DNA from: Bacteroidales bacterium UBA1253
GTDB taxonomy: Bacteria; Bacteroidota; Bacteroidia; Bacteroidales; Paludibacteraceae
Length of the DNA: 7,729 bases
Reading direction: 5' to 3'
NCBI GenBank assembly: GCA_002308815.1
Contig: DBVX01000089.1
Coordinates: 1-7,729 of the forward strand
The notes under the pieces are model-generated. The model ran no database searches, was not told where the DNA came from, and saw only the letters and a program-made list of their open reading frames with translations. Shown here in pieces: positions 5,612-7,729 of this stretch. The position numbers and the translations under genes are program-made. Numbering within the stretch: position 1 is the first letter of the stretch; every line of letters starts with the position of its first letter.

Positions 5612-6846
5612 TCACCAGTACGAACGAAGTGTCCCAAACGGTGCATAAAAGCCTCGCGGAGGGGGAGGAACTCCTCCTCTGTCAGTTCATAGCCGACCAA
5701 TTCGGTACGCAGCCAATTGTCGGGATGACCGGCGAAGAGCAGCAGGTCGCAGCAGTGGGTTGCTCCATTCGCGCTGCCACGGGGAGTCCAGTCGAATTCA
5801 TGGAACTGTGCCTCCACCCCTTGTTTGCGAAGATAGCGGACATACCGGCGCGATGTGTCGGTAAAAACGTAGTTTGTGATAAAACCGTTCAGCCATTTCG
5901 GTCCGAACACAGAACCATCGTCTTTTTGTGTGCATACCAGCACCTTCTCGGGGCGTACTTTCAATTGCTTGGGCATTTGCTTCAGTCCGGTGGGAGTGAA
6001 AATCATGATTCCTATCGGTTGCGTTTTCTCGTATCTTGTCTGAGCTTTCCGAAGCGTGTCAGCCGAACAGGTCTGCGGATCAATATTTTTCAGATAGCGG
6101 CTTGTCATCTCCCGCCAGAAACGCCTGCCTTCTCCTTTACTGCGTGTCATCCCCATCGGTGCGGAAAAGACGGCGGCATAGCGTACCAGCGGTTCGTCCA
6201 TCTCCGCGAGAAGATACACCACTGATTGCGCGCCTGCCGACTGACCTGACAGCGTTATTTGTTCAGAATTGCCGCCAAACTCGCGGATATGTCTTTTCAC
6301 CCAACGAAGGGCGTTCATCTGGTCGTGCAGACCCAGATTGGCGCAGCCGATGTCGGGTCGGTAGGCGAAACCGAATACGCCGAGTCGGTAACTGACGGTC
6401 ACAGTGACTATATTCTCCTGCGCGGCGAGATCATCCAAATCGTTGATGGATGTCTCGCCGCTGCCGCTGTTGTACGACCCGCCGTGGATATGCACCAACA
6501 CAGGCAGCAGCGAGTCGGCGGGCAGTTGAACATTTCCGCGCTGCCAATGGCGCGGTGTATGGACGGTCAGGCAGAGGCAATGCTCAGATTCTTCCATTTC
6601 CTTCAAATCAAAGCGTCCCCACTTGTCCAATGCCTCCTGCGTGAGGTACTGTGGACACATCGGTCCTCGTCGGGCGTGATCCTGTCTGGGTGCAAACGAA
6701 TCAACCAGCACCGACTCGCAGAACCGCTCTGCTCGGGCGTAAGGGATATTTCGGTAGGAGACAATCGGAACAACCGCAAAAATACGGGACAGAGTACCAC
6801 CCGCCATTAGCGCGGTCAGCAGAATCAACCGGATTCGTGCAGTCAT
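5599..6846 (-). CDS. Exported compact type-B carboxylesterase
   Basis: An alpha/beta-hydrolase of the type-B carboxylesterase family, which cleaves carboxylic esters; its substrate is unknown. A likely signal peptide (residues 1-24: basic MTARIR, then a hydrophobic stretch) suggests export to the periplasm or beyond. Family landmarks in order are NIPYA (33-37), SEHCLCLTVHTP (87-98, resembling SEDCLxLNVxxP), the oxyanion loop HGGSYNSGSG (121-130), NLGLHDQMNALRWV (170-183), the nucleophile elbow GQSAGA (Ser203), KDDGSVF (308-314) at the acid position, and GATHCCDLLLFAG with His364. At 415 residues it is well short of the usual 500 or more: the strand before the IPYA motif is nearly absent and the region between acid and histidine is cut down. 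The acid is normally Glu (DEG) but Asp310 here. The gene begins 22 bp after ftcD on the same strand, so co-transcription is likely. Family assignment is firm; any link to histidine use is only contextual. Confidence 0.88.
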   Translation of the reverse strand: MTARIRLILLTALMAGGTLSRIFAVVPIVSYRNIPYARAERFCESVLVDSFAPRQDHARRGPMCPQYLTQEALDKWGRFDLKEMEESEHCLCLTVHTPRHWQRGNVQLPADSLLPVLVHIHGGSYNSGSGETSINDLDDLAAQENIVTVTVSYRLGVFGFAYRPDIGCANLGLHDQMNALRWVKRHIREFGGNSEQITLSGQSAGAQSVVYLLAEMDEPLVRYAAVFSAPMGMTRSKGEGRRFWREMTSRYLKNIDPQTCSADTLRKAQTRYEKTQPIGIMIFTPTGLKQMPKQLKVRPEKVLVCTQKDDGSVFGPKWLNGFITNYVFTDTSRRYVRYLRKQGVEAQFHEFDWTPRGSANGATHCCDLLLFAGHPDNWLRTELVGYELTEEEFLPLREAFMHRLGHFVRTGEWNP

Positions 6847-6868
6847 ATCTTTTTCAGAAAATTGATTG

Positions 6869-7729
6869 TCAGAAGTTAATATTGCTATTTACGATAGTCA
6901 GGATATCGTTTTCCGCCTGTTCTGCCTGTTTGACGAGGACTGCGGCTTCGGCTATGAGTTGTTCCGCCACCTCGCGGTTCTTCAGCCCTGCGGCGTTGAT
7001 GCGCACGTTCATATCCGCGCCTCTGACGGCCGCGCGGGCTGCCAATGCACCTACACCTGCATCGGAAGCACTGGCGGGATTGCCTTTCTCCGCCATAGCC
7101 TTCAGCACAGGGAAGGCACGCATAGCGGTCTGCATGGTGCGGAGCGGCACACGGGTGGCATAGAGCGTCGCCTCCTCCATCGCTGCGGCACGGGCGGCTT
7201 TCTCTTCCGCTGTACCCTTCGGCATGGCGAAGACAGCCATAATCTTGTTGAACGCGGCGGTGTCCTCATCGACAAGCGCGAGCAGTTCGTTCATCACCTG
7301 CTGACCCTCTTCCGCCACCTTGGAGAACTCCTCCCAGCGATCGTCCCAACCACGCTTGTGCGCACTCAGGTTCGCCACCATAGTTCCCAACGCGGCACCG
7401 AGCGCACCCATATAGGCGGAGATACTACCGCCGCCCGGAGCAGCCGATTCACTTGCTGTCTCAATGGCGAAACCCTTGCAGGTCATACGGATAAGACGCT
7501 CCTTCTCGACTTGTTCTTTTTCGTCAATCATCATATACTCAATCACTTTCTCCTTTGGATTGAAGGGTTTGAGTTCTTCCAATCCCATTGACTTGACCGC
7601 CATGCGGATGATTTCGTCCTCGGTGATACCGAGCGATCGTTGCTGGCGGGCGAGGTAGAACTTACCGGCATCCACAAGCGCGCTCTTGGGCACCAGACCG
7701 ACAATCTCGGCACCCGTCACGCGCATACC
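6869..7729 (-). CDS. ftcD: Glutamate formimidoyltransferase / cyclodeaminase, C-terminal part
   Basis: The visible 286 residues are the end of a bifunctional enzyme. The formimidoyltransferase half moves the formimino group of formiminoglutamate to tetrahydrofolate; the cyclodeaminase half then yields 5,10-methenyl-tetrahydrofolate and ammonia. The first 65 or so visible residues (VTGAEIVGLVPKSALVDAG through KPFNPKEKVIEYMM) are the end of the transferase domain. The helical cyclodeaminase domain follows from about residue 80, with SAAPGGGSISAYMGALGAAL at 94-113. The reading frame is open to the right edge (GGT precedes the ATG at 7726), so that Met is internal and the true start lies beyond the window. 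It completes the five-carbon pathway with HutH and HutI, giving glutamate and charged folate. It converges on hutH-hutI and is followed by the esterase gene. Urocanase, the missing step, may be further upstream. Confidence 0.94.
   Translation of the reverse strand, partial: GMRVTGAEIVGLVPKSALVDAGKFYLARQQRSLGITEDEIIRMAVKSMGLEELKPFNPKEKVIEYMMIDEKEQVEKERLIRMTCKGFAIETASESAAPGGGSISAYMGALGAALGTMVANLSAHKRGWDDRWEEFSKVAEEGQQVMNELLALVDEDTAAFNKIMAVFAMPKGTAEEKAARAAAMEEATLYATRVPLRTMQTAMRAFPVLKAMAEKGNPASASDAGVGALAARAAVRGADMNVRINAAGLKNREVAEQLIAEAAVLVKQAEQAENDILTIVNSNINF

Noticed and set aside
5629..6225. A 198-codon plus-strand frame, with further frames to 7591, opposite the esterase and ftcD.
   Set aside because: They are antisense to genes with intact family motifs and have no family features of their own.

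Overview
This 7.7-kb window looks like chromosomal DNA from a member of the Bacteroidota, probably Bacteroidales, of fairly high GC content. Three things suggest this. The EF-P and HutI sequences resemble their Bacteroidales homologues. Two promoters fit the Bacteroidetes sigma-ABfr pattern (TTG, about 19-20 nt, TAnnTTTG). Start codons generally lack strong Shine-Dalgarno sequences. The genus cannot be fixed by reading alone. Everything recognised is housekeeping or catabolic; I see no transposase, phage gene, CRISPR array, tRNA or rRNA.

Left part (1-1981, minus strand): a compact run transcribed right to left, efp (elongation factor P), then galK (galactokinase), then tig (trigger factor, cut by the window edge). 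The efp stop and galK start share one base (TGATG), so translation is probably coupled. GalK starts almost directly at its first sugar-binding motif and lacks the N-terminal leader of about 18-20 residues found in E. coli and Bacteroides homologues. A sigma-ABfr promoter lies upstream of efp.

Middle part (1982-2891): a divergent control region separates efp from a small heat-shock protein gene (hsp20, plus strand). Upstream of hsp20 is a near-consensus sigma-54 promoter (-24 GG and -12 GC, correct spacing). It is preceded by a 15-bp palindrome and a tandem repeat of the same half-site one helical turn away, as expected of a site for a sigma-54 activator. hsp20 ends in a very strong 15-bp hairpin terminator, which isolates it from the next unit. 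This stress-type control of hsp20 is the most interesting regulatory feature here.

Right part (2820-7729): most of a histidine-degradation (hut) locus, arranged as two convergent units. On the plus strand, hutH (histidine ammonia-lyase) and hutI (imidazolonepropionase, GTG start, 17-bp overlap) follow a sigma-ABfr promoter. On the minus strand, entering from the right edge, is the 3' part of a bifunctional formimidoyltransferase-cyclodeaminase gene (ftcD), then 22 bp later a gene for an exported, unusually compact type-B carboxylesterase. Together the genes cover histidine to urocanate (HutH), imidazolonepropionate to formiminoglutamate (HutI), and transfer and deamination of the formimino group on tetrahydrofolate (FtcD). 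Urocanase (hutU) is not visible and may lie beyond 7729. The esterase has no known role in this pathway.

I did not find a clearly new biological system. The items most worth checking are the sigma-54/activator module on hsp20, the esterase embedded in the hut locus, and the short GalK coupled to efp.
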